Shown here: positions 1 to 9,461 of the stretch, one piece after another
How the letters are laid out: each line of letters opens with the position of its first letter
How positions within the stretch are numbered: position 1 is the stretch's first letter
Assembly (NCBI GenBank): GCA_021613535.1
Contig: CP075497.1
Span: forward strand, 4,340,001-4,404,000
DNA: 64,000 nucleotides
Source of the DNA: Adineta vaga
Taxonomy: Eukaryota > Rotifera
Reading direction: 5' to 3'
The notes under the pieces: generated by a model
What the model was told of the DNA's origin: nothing
The model's input: the letters and a program-made list of their open reading frames with translations, nothing else
The model's database searches: none
Made by a program: the position numbers and the translations under genes

Positions 1-705
1 GACGAAAATTTGAGTTAGAAATGACATTGTATGATATTGTGAATTTCTAAATAAAAAAAACAAATGGTAAAGCACTTTGATAGTTATGAAAAGATGAAAT
101 GAGAAAAACTTGTCAGAAAAGACAGGTTTAATTATGCATAAATGTATGATATAAATTGTTGAACTGTGACGAAGATTTAATGAATACTATGTATAATTTC
201 GTCTAATCATCTATTTATTTATCTTCTCTATCGACACTAAACATTCCATATGTCAATTTGAAACGAAAACAATGTAGATAAATATGATTGGTGTGGTCTT
301 GTTTTTCTTATGATGATTTCAAAAATAACAGATATATTACATGATAAATAATGGGTTTTTTATTACCTTATTTTTGACAGACTCGTTTACGAAACTAATA
401 ATTACATATCTTTCTATCATTTATTTGAATTAACCAGTTGATAGCGTTTATATAATATGAAATATTTCTCATCAATACTGCAAGCTCTATAACAGTAAAA
501 AACATACATATTCACGGTAAATATTTTTAAGCTGTCACGGTATCGATCGGAATTGGGAAAACCTAAACTCCGTAAAGGTAGATAGCATTTTTCTATTTCA
601 TATTCATTATTAATATTTTCCAAGTCAAACTAAGATGAGATTGTTTAGACTGTATCCAGTTGTTTCTAAACTATGATTTTTTTCAGATAAAATTAACTCA
701 TTCAT
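1..705. other. upstream non-coding stretch
   Basis: AT-rich sequence with no open frame that looks coding and no homology I recognise. Its 3' part ends in a pyrimidine run and an AG a few bases before the astacin start codon, so the last tens of bases are probably 5' UTR or a 5' UTR intron of that gene. Confidence 0.5.
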
Positions 706-1577
706 ATGAAAACCTTGATTATTTTGAATTTTGTGTTATGTTCTTTGGCGATTTCATCAAATGCAGCCCGATGTGATATGAAACTTGATAAACGAGCATT
801 AGTTGGAGGCATCAACCTATGGCCCGAAGGAATTGTTCCTTATAAAATCGATTCAGAATTTTCAGAAGATCATAAACAATCAATTGTAGCTGGCTTGGAG
901 GAAATTACGACTAGAACAGAGAATTGTATTCGTTTTGTTGAATACACTGAAGAACATTCTAATTGGGTAAATATTGTTGATAAATCTGGGTATGTATCCA
1001 AAAATTGATTATTCGGTGAAAAGTTTAATTTACAACGTAATTCATTTTGTTAGATGTTGGGTTGATACTATTGGTATGAAAAAGACACCTGGTTCTCAAC
1101 AACTCTCGCTTCATCATAGTGGCTGTGTGACAAGAGATACAATAATACATGAAACTATGCATGCACTTGGTTTTAATCACGAACAAATACGTACAGATCG
1201 CGATCAATATGTAAAAATTCTTTATGAAAATATTGACCCAGGTATGATATTGAATGAATTATCAATGGTCATTTTGAAAAGAAATTTTATTTAGATTTCT
1301 CATCTAATTTTGATAAAGCTCAGAATACAGGAGTAGAAATTCCTGAATCACCATATGATTACAGTAAGTTAATTAAATGATGAATACTTGATAGTAAAAT
1401 TAATCGTATTTAGTGTCTGTTATGCATTATTATTCTAATGGTTTCTCTCTCAATGGTCTACCTACAATAACACCTGCTTTGAAAATTCAAAGAAAATGGC
1501 GATATAAGATGGGTAGACCATCAACCGCTTCTGATGCTGATATTTACAGAATTAGGAAAGTCTATGGTTGCATTTAA
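706..1577 (+). CDS. astacin-family (M12A) zinc metalloprotease, 4 exons
   Basis: A secreted zinc endopeptidase of the astacin family. Exons read as 706-989, 1054-1241, 1295-1363 and 1414-1577, with introns of about 50-65 nt, giving 234 residues. Residues 1-20 are a signal peptide, followed by a very short propeptide. The mature domain begins near WPEGIVPYKI. The catalytic signature HETMHALGFNHE lies in exon 2, and the Met-turn SVMHYYS in exon 4, where the following Tyr is the usual fifth zinc ligand. The protein ends right after the catalytic domain in VYGC, with no EGF, CUB or ShK tail, so this is a minimal astacin. The propeptide is much shorter than in meprins or BMP1, and I cannot see a clear aspartate-switch motif. 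The start is the first ATG before the signal peptide. Substrate unknown; digestive or matrix-processing roles are typical of the family. Confidence 0.93.
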
Positions 1578-1675
1578 AATAAAAACTTTTCTCTTATAAG
1601 GAAAAATATTAGTTAAAAATCATAATTAAACATTTTTTATCTTATAAAAATAAAATAAATTTGTTTCTGATTTGT

Positions 1676-2582
1676 TCATAGTAATTGCGGAAGAATTTGT
1701 GCAGCTGGACCATGAAAATGATGACTAAAATGAAATGAATAAAAAAGAAAAATAAACGTTGCAATTGATGTTGTTATTTCAATATTGATTTTAACAACAG
1801 GAACATTTCTATCAGCAAGAATTGATGCGTAACCAGCTGCAGGATAAACAACACATGATGTTCCAATCTGAAAAGAAGACAAACTTACAACTAAAAATAA
1901 GTCACATAATTGGACTTCTTTATCAATTTTTTTCTAAAACATCAGACCAAATTTGTTCAGCAAAAACCAAACAATATGTGGACGAAGAAGAGATTGACAT
2001 TTATGACAACGTGAAAGATCTGTTTCATCTTTATTAAACATGCAAATTCTAATTATTATTTTATATTGAATAATTTCAATTAATCTTCGATTTCTTAAAG
2101 ATTCACATATTGGACTTAAATTATTTTCTCCAACTAATAAACACGAAGTACGACGAACCATAAAAAGATTTCGATGAATTTCAATTAAATTTTATGACCC
2201 AGCACGATAATGAAGTCTTAAAAGAAAATTATTTCAAAAGAAAATCGATCGAGTATTTACCATCAATATTTTGTTTAATAATATGAAATCTTTTTTTCAG
2301 CTTCTGCTAAAGCAAAATGGGTCTAAAAAGAAAAGAAATGATTTCATTTATATAAATTCAAAACAGTTCTTCACCTCGTTTGGTTCTTTTGTTCAAACAA
2401 GCGATGGTGAACGAGAAAATGCTGTTGGAGTTGGTAAAACCGTCGCTCGACATTGTCTTCAAAGTCCTTCAGCATCACGAAATGTTGGAATACTTGATTT
2501 AGCTGATAGGCCAGCACCGGTTAAAACAAGAACTGACCGAACGTTTGAAAATAAACGAAATTCATTAATTTTTGCACTCGTC
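1676..2582 (-). pseudogene. class III (SIRT5/CobB-type) sirtuin pseudogene
   Basis: On the minus strand the pieces of an NAD-dependent class III sirtuin deacylase appear in the right order but in broken frames. After an acceptor near 2582 comes the NAD-binding VLTGAGLSAKSSIPTFRDAEG. The frame then meets TGA at 2459-2461 and TGA at 2393-2395, each where family members have Trp. A damaged stretch around KQNID follows. After an intron, LHYRAGS is followed by a TAA (2192-2194) and then NLIEIHRNLF. The zinc-ribbon half SRCHKCQSLLRPHIVWF comes next, then a frame break in an A7 run (1927-1933). The last part is GTSCVVYPAAGYASILADRN and a final exon with HFHGPAAQILPQLL. Introns are retained, so this is not a retrocopy. 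The catalytic-region His is visible (IEIHRN), but several independent lesions exclude a full product. I found no first exon. Confidence 0.85.
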
Positions 2583-3102
2583 TGAAAAAAATACCTCTAA
2601 CTCAATTCTAAATTAATCGTTTTTCTTTAACATACTGTTGATGTCATCCTCCCTTTTTATCCAAAAAAAAATTTATTCAATTAAAGATTATCTTGTCTCT
2701 TTGGAAATCATTAACGAAAGAAAAGAGTTCGACATACTGTTTTATAACCTTTATAAGAAGAATATATAAAGATCTCGAAAAATTTGTTTCAGATTTGGAA
2801 ATATTTTGTAATCAAAAGAGATCTCATAATTAATATCATCGTATTATAGATTTCAATCAATTATTGGTTGACTTTTTTAGTCGGTAGAAAAAGGAAAGAG
2901 AATTCTTCTTTCATTCACACTATAAAAATAAAGAATCCATTGCAATCGACCAATATTTAGCGCCATATACTAACATAGAGGGTATATGCATACTGTTCTG
3001 GAATATGGCGAATTTTTTTTTCGAAAAATCCGTTATTAATTAATTGAAATTATTTTCCAATCATTCTACCTCTATTTTCTTTATATATTTCTTCATATTT
3101 AA
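2583..3102. other. non-coding stretch
   Basis: AT-rich spacer between the sirtuin remnant and the next gene on the plus strand. No supported frame. It should hold the promoter of the downstream membrane-protein gene. Confidence 0.4.
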
Positions 3103-3831
3103 ATGGAAAATCAATCGGATAAACATGAAATTACCAAAGTTAGTCATTTGATTTTTCAATATATATTCTCGTATGCTCTACCAACAGTGAGTTATTTTTT
3201 GTCCAAAACTAAGAAGAAATAATTTGTTTATCATTCTTTCATTTTTTCTGGATCCTGGTGCTTATATTTCTGATCTTAAAAATTTATAAGTTTTTTCTTG
3301 GCCACACAAATGGAATTTATATTTTAATAGTAATATATGACATCGTTTATGCTGTATATTTATTTACAATGATTGTAAATAAATTTTATCAGGTGTACTT
3401 GTTGAAGATGAAAAACACAGTTTATCCTAATCAACAAAAATATCTATATAGCTGTACAGCAAGCAGATTTAATGATTCTATATCAATGTCTTTTTTTATC
3501 TTATAGGAGTTATTGATTCGATCTATGATAACGATTATAAATGCTTTTATTTTTGTCCATGTAATATATGAAAAACACGCATTTGAAATCGTAAGTGTTG
3601 ATGTAATATTATTGATTTTACTCGTATTTGTTTTAGATTTTAATGATTCCTATTTTTCTGTTATGTGTTCTTGACTAATGTTGCTATAAATTGGTCATAG
3701 TTAATATCAATAAAACTCCAGTCATTCATTTAACTACTCATCCTGCAACTGAAGGTCTTCGTGAAGAAAATCCACTGATAGAAATGCATCCAATTTGTCT
3801 TGAACATTTAGTTAGATCACACAGTACCTGA
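3103..3831 (+). CDS. unrecognised small multi-pass membrane protein, 5 exons
   Basis: I do not recognise this gene. A continuous frame is obtained from exons 3103-3186, 3291-3392, 3507-3590, 3637-3664 and 3701-3831. The first three junctions are phase 0 and the last is phase 1. The product is about 142 residues. It starts MENQSDKHEITKVSH, then has four hydrophobic stretches (FQYIFSYALPTFFLG, IYILIVIYDIVYAVYLF, a segment around TIINAFIFVHVIY, and ILMIPIFLLF). It ends in a polar tail containing TTHPATEGLREENPLIEMHP. The size and hydropathy suggest a tetraspan protein of the MARVEL/LAPTM kind, but no signature residues support a family. The last intron (3665-3700) is only 36 nt, the weakest part of the model. 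Confidence 0.5.
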
Positions 3832-4239
3832 AATCAAATTATTGTGATAAATGATAAACATTTTTTTTAATATTTTTTGTCAGATACTGATGTTATACTT
3901 TTTCGAAAAACAGATCTTTAGTTTATTTGCTCATTTCTGATTTTGGATATAATTATTATTTAGTTCTACATATTATCAGTAAAGAAAAGATACAAAAAAG
4001 GACGATTTCTATTTGATCAATATATAAAAGTAATAAACAAAAGAAAACATTTCTATATTGCTAATATATAGAAAAAAACTAAAAATATACGTATCATCAT
4101 ATAGTAGAAAAGAAATAAAATAATAAATCTTTTATTAGCTAAAAAATTCGAAAGTACAAAAAATACCAAACCTAGAAAAAGTCAAGTTATTTTTTGAATT
4201 GAAAGAGAATGTTGAATTATTTTTTACTATGGTTTTTAG
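3832..4239. other. non-coding stretch
   Basis: AT-rich spacer between two membrane-protein genes on the same strand. Nothing recognisable apart from poly-A/T tracts. Confidence 0.4.
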
Positions 4240-5279
4240 ATGAATACTGAAGAAGTTCAGGTAAATATATTATCTGCATCAAATAAAAGAATCTGTAAAT
4301 TGTATTCACCGTGGTCTATTCGAGTTCATCCATTAGTCTTTATTCCTTATTGGGTTATTCTTTTTGCATTAACAATTACCATATTTCATGGTTTAATAAA
4401 TTTCATTGTAAGTAGATGATCTTTATCAGCTAATAGTTATAATTAATATTTTAAATAATTTATAGAATACAACAAATAATCCAACACGATTATTATGTTA
4501 TATTTTTATGTTTATCATGGTATTAGTTTTACTTCCATTGATGATTATTCGTATCGTCGAATACTTAATAGATATGAAAGTGAGTAGATATTAAATTTGA
4601 TATACTTTTATAGTTACATAGATTTCTACCTGTCTGTTTCTTTTCCCTTTGCATAGTACAGGAAACGAAATGAGTTTTTGTCAAAGAACTCTTCATAATA
4701 GCAAATTTTTACTTTTATTATCTGTTTTTATTCGACTAAAACTAAATCGATACATGTATAAATAAGACTTTTTAAAACCAAATGTTTATTTTCACTATTC
4801 ATCTATTTCTTTATTTGAAATAGAAGATTATTAGTAGAATACAATATATCGTATCACACTAAAAGCATTGATGATAAATATTTGATTCTTTTTCCAGTTG
4901 AGTACACTATTTACGTGATTTTTTTAAAGGATTATTTGAAATTTCAAAACATTTCTTGTCTTGATCTTAATATATACAAAGAGGGAGGGACTAAAAGTGA
5001 ATATTGAATATTGGAAAATCAAAGTCTTCTGATTCTTTGTTCTGTATAGTTGATTAAGATGAATTTATATTATTTACTTATTATAATTTACTTTTTAACT
5101 AGACACTTTACCTCGATAACAACAGATCTTCGAATTTAACAGATATTGAATATGAACGATTATCTCTGATCTATATTATTAAACCTTATCTTCAAAAATT
5201 TAAGAATTTTATTTTTTTGAAATTTAAATATGTATATAAACAGAATGAAAATATTGTTTCTGGTATTAATATTGTTTAA
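4240..5279 (+). CDS. unrecognised membrane protein, probable 3 exons
   Basis: I do not recognise this gene. Exons 4240-4407 and 4466-4579 join in phase 0 and encode two strong transmembrane stretches (VHPLVFIPYWVILFALTITI and YIFMFIMVLVLLPLMIIRIV), with NTTNN between them as a likely glycosylation site. A third exon at 5103-5279 continues in phase 0 with a polar tail (LYLDNNRSSNLTDIEYERLS) to a stop, giving about 152 residues. The intron before it would be 523 nt, about ten times the local norm, so an exon may be missing or the tail may belong elsewhere. It follows another small membrane protein in the same orientation. The two are similar in size, but I see no clear sequence similarity. Confidence 0.4.
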
Positions 5280-6300
5280 TAATGTTTTTTTTATGTATAT
5301 ATATATATATTTGTAATATTTGTTTCTTCGTCAATTAATGTAGGTTGTTCATTTTTTTTAATCAATTCAATTGGTATTTGTAATATCTTGATATTCAATA
5401 AAATACGATCTTTAAGAGAAAGATATATATTTATTGAAGAATACAGAGAGAAGAAAAACAGCAAGTAGAAAGAACAGAAAAAAGAAATATTGAATTATTT
5501 TTTACTATGTTTTTACTAATTGCTTGATAACAACGTTTCATTCAGTAATTTATTCAAACTGAAAATAAAGCTTTGTTTGGCGAGTGATTTAAGTTGTTTT
5601 AATTTTCGACATAAAAACTAATGTATGGTTTATAAAAAGATACTTGTTAATTCCTGATTCTAATGATAGCTTATTTGTATTATATGTGCACTATAGCTAA
5701 TAAAAGATAACGTTTTTTTTAATATACAGATGAAGCTACATAACCAAATATGAGTTGGGATATCATATGACTGAGCACACTCATATATAATGAATTTCAA
5801 GAAAAACTGATTTTCTAAACAATTTAAATTTGACAATAAAAATAAACATATTTTTAAAAACTATTTTCGAGGAAAAGACATGATGTAACAAATACAAATC
5901 CACCAATTGAAATCCGTATTGTTCGACGTTATACTTCACTATTTCAACTAAAGATAAAGAATAAAGAAAAATTAATTATTTCGAAATGTAAAATTATATG
6001 CACTATATCCTTTATTTTGAACAAAATTTTTCATAACTTTTAATAAATGTAGAGCTACAACAATATCTGGATGATAATCAAATATCCTCATAATGGAAAT
6101 TATATATATATAAAGTTTTGGTCTTTTTATTTGTTTGCTATATGCTCAATTTTTCAGTGGATCTCTAATTTTTTGACAGATATCACAAATTTGGTACTGA
6201 TGTTTATCTTCAGAACATGTGAAAATCTAAAAGATACTTTGAAATTTATCAAATGTTTCTTTGCGCCTTTTCGTTCATTTTGAATAAACAAAGAAAAAAA
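5280..6300. other. non-coding stretch with one coding-like fragment
   Basis: Mostly AT-rich spacer with a short TA run near 5297-5312. From about 5877 to 5940 one frame reads like protein (SRKRHDVTNTNPPIEIRIVR) and stays open to 6053, without a start codon or convincing splice partner. It may be a cytoplasmic-tail exon of the membrane-protein gene upstream, or chance. Confidence 0.35.
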
Positions 6301-6711
6301 ATGACAACTATCCAACGAAAACTTGGCCGTCGATATCAGAGATATATCTCAGCAAAACAGATATTTGAAGATAAAGAAGATGATCCGAAGGAGATTTGGG
6401 AACGAATAATAAAAATGCCAGATATTCTATCAGCAATGGCAATTGATATTCAAACGAATGATATATTTCCATTGTATGGTTTAAATAACATAACTCGAAA
6501 TGATTTGAATATCTTTTGTCGAGAATATATTGAAATGGCAATTGATTTTTCTTTAAATCTAAATCCGATTGATGATGTCAAAGTTTTACGTTTAAGAAGT
6601 CATGAACGTGAAATTGTTATTACATACGATGATGGGACCATTTTTGTTATTGTACAATCATTATCCAAAGAAAAACATATTATGTCACCAATACTTTCAC
6701 TCGATCTCTAG
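6301..6711 (+). CDS. roadblock/LC7-type dynein light chain, single exon
   Basis: Intronless frame of 136 residues ending in a roadblock/LC7 domain, the fold of cytoplasmic and axonemal dynein light chains that dimerise on the intermediate chain. The domain runs from about residue 37 (IWERIIKMPDILSAMAID) to the end. It includes the helix REYIEMAIDFSLNLNP and the closing strands VKVLRLRSHEREIVITYDDG and FVIVQSL, which align by eye with LTFLRIRSKKNEIMVAP...FLIVIQ of DYNLRB. The canonical protein is about 96 residues. Here a basic N-terminal extension (MTTIQRKLGRRYQRYISAKQ) and an acidic linker precede it. An in-frame ATG 48 nt upstream (6253) could add 16 hydrophobic residues, but 6301 follows an A-rich leader and fits better. 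It is divergent enough to be an axonemal or lineage-specific member. Confidence 0.75.
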   Translation: MTTIQRKLGRRYQRYISAKQIFEDKEDDPKEIWERIIKMPDILSAMAIDIQTNDIFPLYGLNNITRNDLNIFCREYIEMAIDFSLNLNPIDDVKVLRLRSHEREIVITYDDGTIFVIVQSLSKEKHIMSPILSLDL

Positions 6712-7221
6712 TATAACTCTATGAATATGACATATTTTTCTGAGAGTTTCCATATATTTTGATTTTGCACTCGAAAATCAATCTTACTTATTAATGACAT
6801 ATAAGGCGGATAATACTTTCTCAAATATAGATTTAAAGACAAAAATCTATCACTGGAGTGAGTATTGGTCATAAGAATAAATAATACAGCAACGTTTTGG
6901 ACGAGATATCACTTATAATCATCCTGATAAACGATAGTACGCTATTGAATATTGATATTCTATTATCATAAATTTTTTCGTGCAAAAATGTTACGTTATG
7001 AAGGTTGACAGAATAAGTAGGGAATGTGTTTTGATTTTGATATGTTACATTTTATCTGATAGAATAGAAGTATTAAATGTCAATTTGCTGGAGGAATAAG
7101 AAGTAAGCAAATAATACAATTTTTAATTGAAAAAAAAACAAGTCAAATAAATAAGAGCCTTACCTTTTCTTTGTTGTTAGAAGAGAAACCATTTGAAAGT
7201 GAAAGTCGTTGATTATTTCCT
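6712..7221. other. non-coding stretch
   Basis: Spacer holding the 3' end of the light-chain gene and the promoter of the next. No frame or repeat supported. Confidence 0.4.
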
Positions 7222-9461
7222 ATGATGATGTATCTTTCTAGCACTATTTTTATTATCGCTTTTGTTTGTATCTCAAATTTTTGTTTTGCTACACCACTCG
7301 ATGATTATGTCAATACACCTGATCCAATGTTCAGTTGGAAACGTCTTCAAACTTATTCATTACCAACTTACACAGTTTTTATATTGAATATGACATCACA
7401 ACGATGGTTTGATGGTAGAATTAGTTTGTTTAATGGAATATTCAATTATTTCTCGTTATTATTTCATAGATTCATTATCTTCACAATCGATTTGGTGGCA
7501 TTATATGGCTATTACAGTTCCACGAAATGTTCGTCGTTATAAAACAGCATTTCTACTCATCACTGGTGGTGATAATACTGATCCGTAAGTAAATGTATTC
7601 CATTTGATTTAAACAAACGTATAAGCATTAGTTCGGAACTATTTTAGAGTACCTACAAACAATCCAATGACATCTCTGGCAATAAGAACAAGTAGTATTA
7701 CAGCAACAATTTGGCATATACCAAATCAACCATTTCGTTTTTGGGTAATTGATTTGTTTTATCGTGCGAACTATCATGATAATGAACCATTATCGATAGG
7801 CTGATCCATTGAATAAACTTCGCGAAGAAGATGCATTGATTGCTTGGACATGGAAAAGATATCTAGATACGAATGGTGTTGATCCTACTATACTTCTTCG
7901 TTTTCCCATGACTAAAGTAGAGAGAAATAATATTCAACAAATCATTTTTTTAATTCTCATCCTGTTGATCAACAATAGGCAGTCGTACGAGCAATGGATA
8001 CTATTGAACAATTCTTAAAACAAGAACGTATTACGGTACCACAAGAATTCGTTATTGGTGGCCTTTCAAAAGTCAGCTGTCTGTTCATATACATTTCATA
8101 CTTATATTGTAGATCGTCTTCTTTTTTAGCGTGGATGGACGAGTAAAAATATTATAAAAATTATATCTATGTTCTACTTTTAATTTTAGCATGGACAACG
8201 GCTGCTGTAGATAATAAAAGAGTTGTAGCTGCAGTTCCAATTGTTATGGATTTACTCAATATTCGACCTGTAAGAGAAAAAAAACTTAACTATAAGTCAA
8301 TCTTGATATTTCGTTCTTTTTTTCCATAGAATATGATGTCACATTATCGAGTAGGTGTTTATTTCATTGATAAGAATACCATTTCGTTTTCTAATAGTCA
8401 CTTGGTGGATGGACATTTGCATTTAATGATTATTATGAAATGAATATTACTCGTTATATGAATAATCCTCTACTTGATAAACTAGCTGATATGGTAGATC
8501 CATATTGTAAGATATTGATTAGCTTATTTGATTATAATTTTGATATATCTACTTTTTTCAAAGCGTATCTGGATCGATATAATAAAACAAAAATCTTTCA
8601 ATTGCAAGGTGCAGGCGATGAATTTTTTCTACCAGATGGCGAAGTAAGATTCTCTTCTTCATCTAATTTGTATCAATGAAACAATTGTTAGGATTTCTTC
8701 TGGAATGATTTACAAGCAGCTACTGGTGGATCATACTTAAGGTAAAATAAAGTTAAATTATGTGATCAATCTACTTTTCAAATTATTATTAGACGAATAC
8801 CAAATACTGGTCATAATATACAAGGATATGAAGATAGTTTAGCTAGCTTCTATATGAGTGTGGCAGATGTAAGTTAACGTACTAACGACTAAGTTTTATT
8901 GATAATTTACAAATATAGAGAGTACCATTACCATCTATGAAATGGACACGAACAGTGAATGACACACATGGTCGTATAAATGCTGTCATTGATTTTAGTT
9001 CAGGAAAACCAAAACCCACAACTGTCACTGCTTATCAAGCTCGTACTACTGATACATTGCGGTAGGATTAGGAAAAGAAAACTTTTCATAGAAATCGTTT
9101 AGATACTTTCAAAACATATAGACGTGATTTTCGTCAAGCAAAACTTGATTTAAGTAATGGAAACATTGTCGCTAATCCTGTTGTATGGGCAAATACTGCT
9201 GTTCAGTTCGAAGTTGTATCAGAAACCTTTCTTTATGAATAAATAATCGTTATTTTCTAGGGACAAAGTGGCTCAACTGCATCGTATTCATTGACAATTC
9301 CTATTCCATCCGATGGTTATTGGTTAGCGACATTTATTCAAGCTACATTCTCCGGTCGTCAAGATTCAATATTGAGTTTAACCACAGAAACTTTATTTTT
9401 ACCAAATACTTATCCAGTAAAAGAATGTGTCGATCAAGAATGCTATGGATCACTTGTTTAA
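7222..9461 (+). CDS. PhoPQ-activated (PqaA/AprA) family secreted protein, 15 exons
   Basis: A complete 488-residue secreted protein of the PhoPQ-activated pathogenicity-related family. The family includes bacterial PqaA and Dictyostelium AprA, an autocrine proliferation repressor. Fifteen exons join in frame: 7222-7414, 7470-7584, 7648-7744, 7800-7916, 7979-8071, 8130-8142, 8190-8269, 8330-8350, 8398-8506, 8564-8643, 8692-8741, 8793-8868, 8919-9061, 9122-9200 and 9261-9461. Residues 1-23 are a signal peptide, then the family opening TPLDDYVNTPDP. An alpha/beta-hydrolase-like triad is visible: the Ser in GGLSKRGWTTWTTAAVD, the Asp in GAGDEFFLPD, and the His in NTGHNIQGYE. SLGGWTFAFNDYY is another family block. 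All key residues are intact. Enzymatic activity for the family is not established as far as I know. Two exons are only 13 and 21 nt. The family is patchy in eukaryotes, so ancient transfer from bacteria is possible. Confidence 0.92.

Noticed and set aside
417-623. Minus-strand 68-codon open frame left of the astacin gene
   Set aside because: No recognisable motif, AT-driven composition, and no splice or promoter context.
1822-2585. Plus-strand frames across 1.8-2.6 kb
   Set aside because: They are antisense to the sirtuin remnant and translate to meaningless sequence; the coding signal is on the minus strand.
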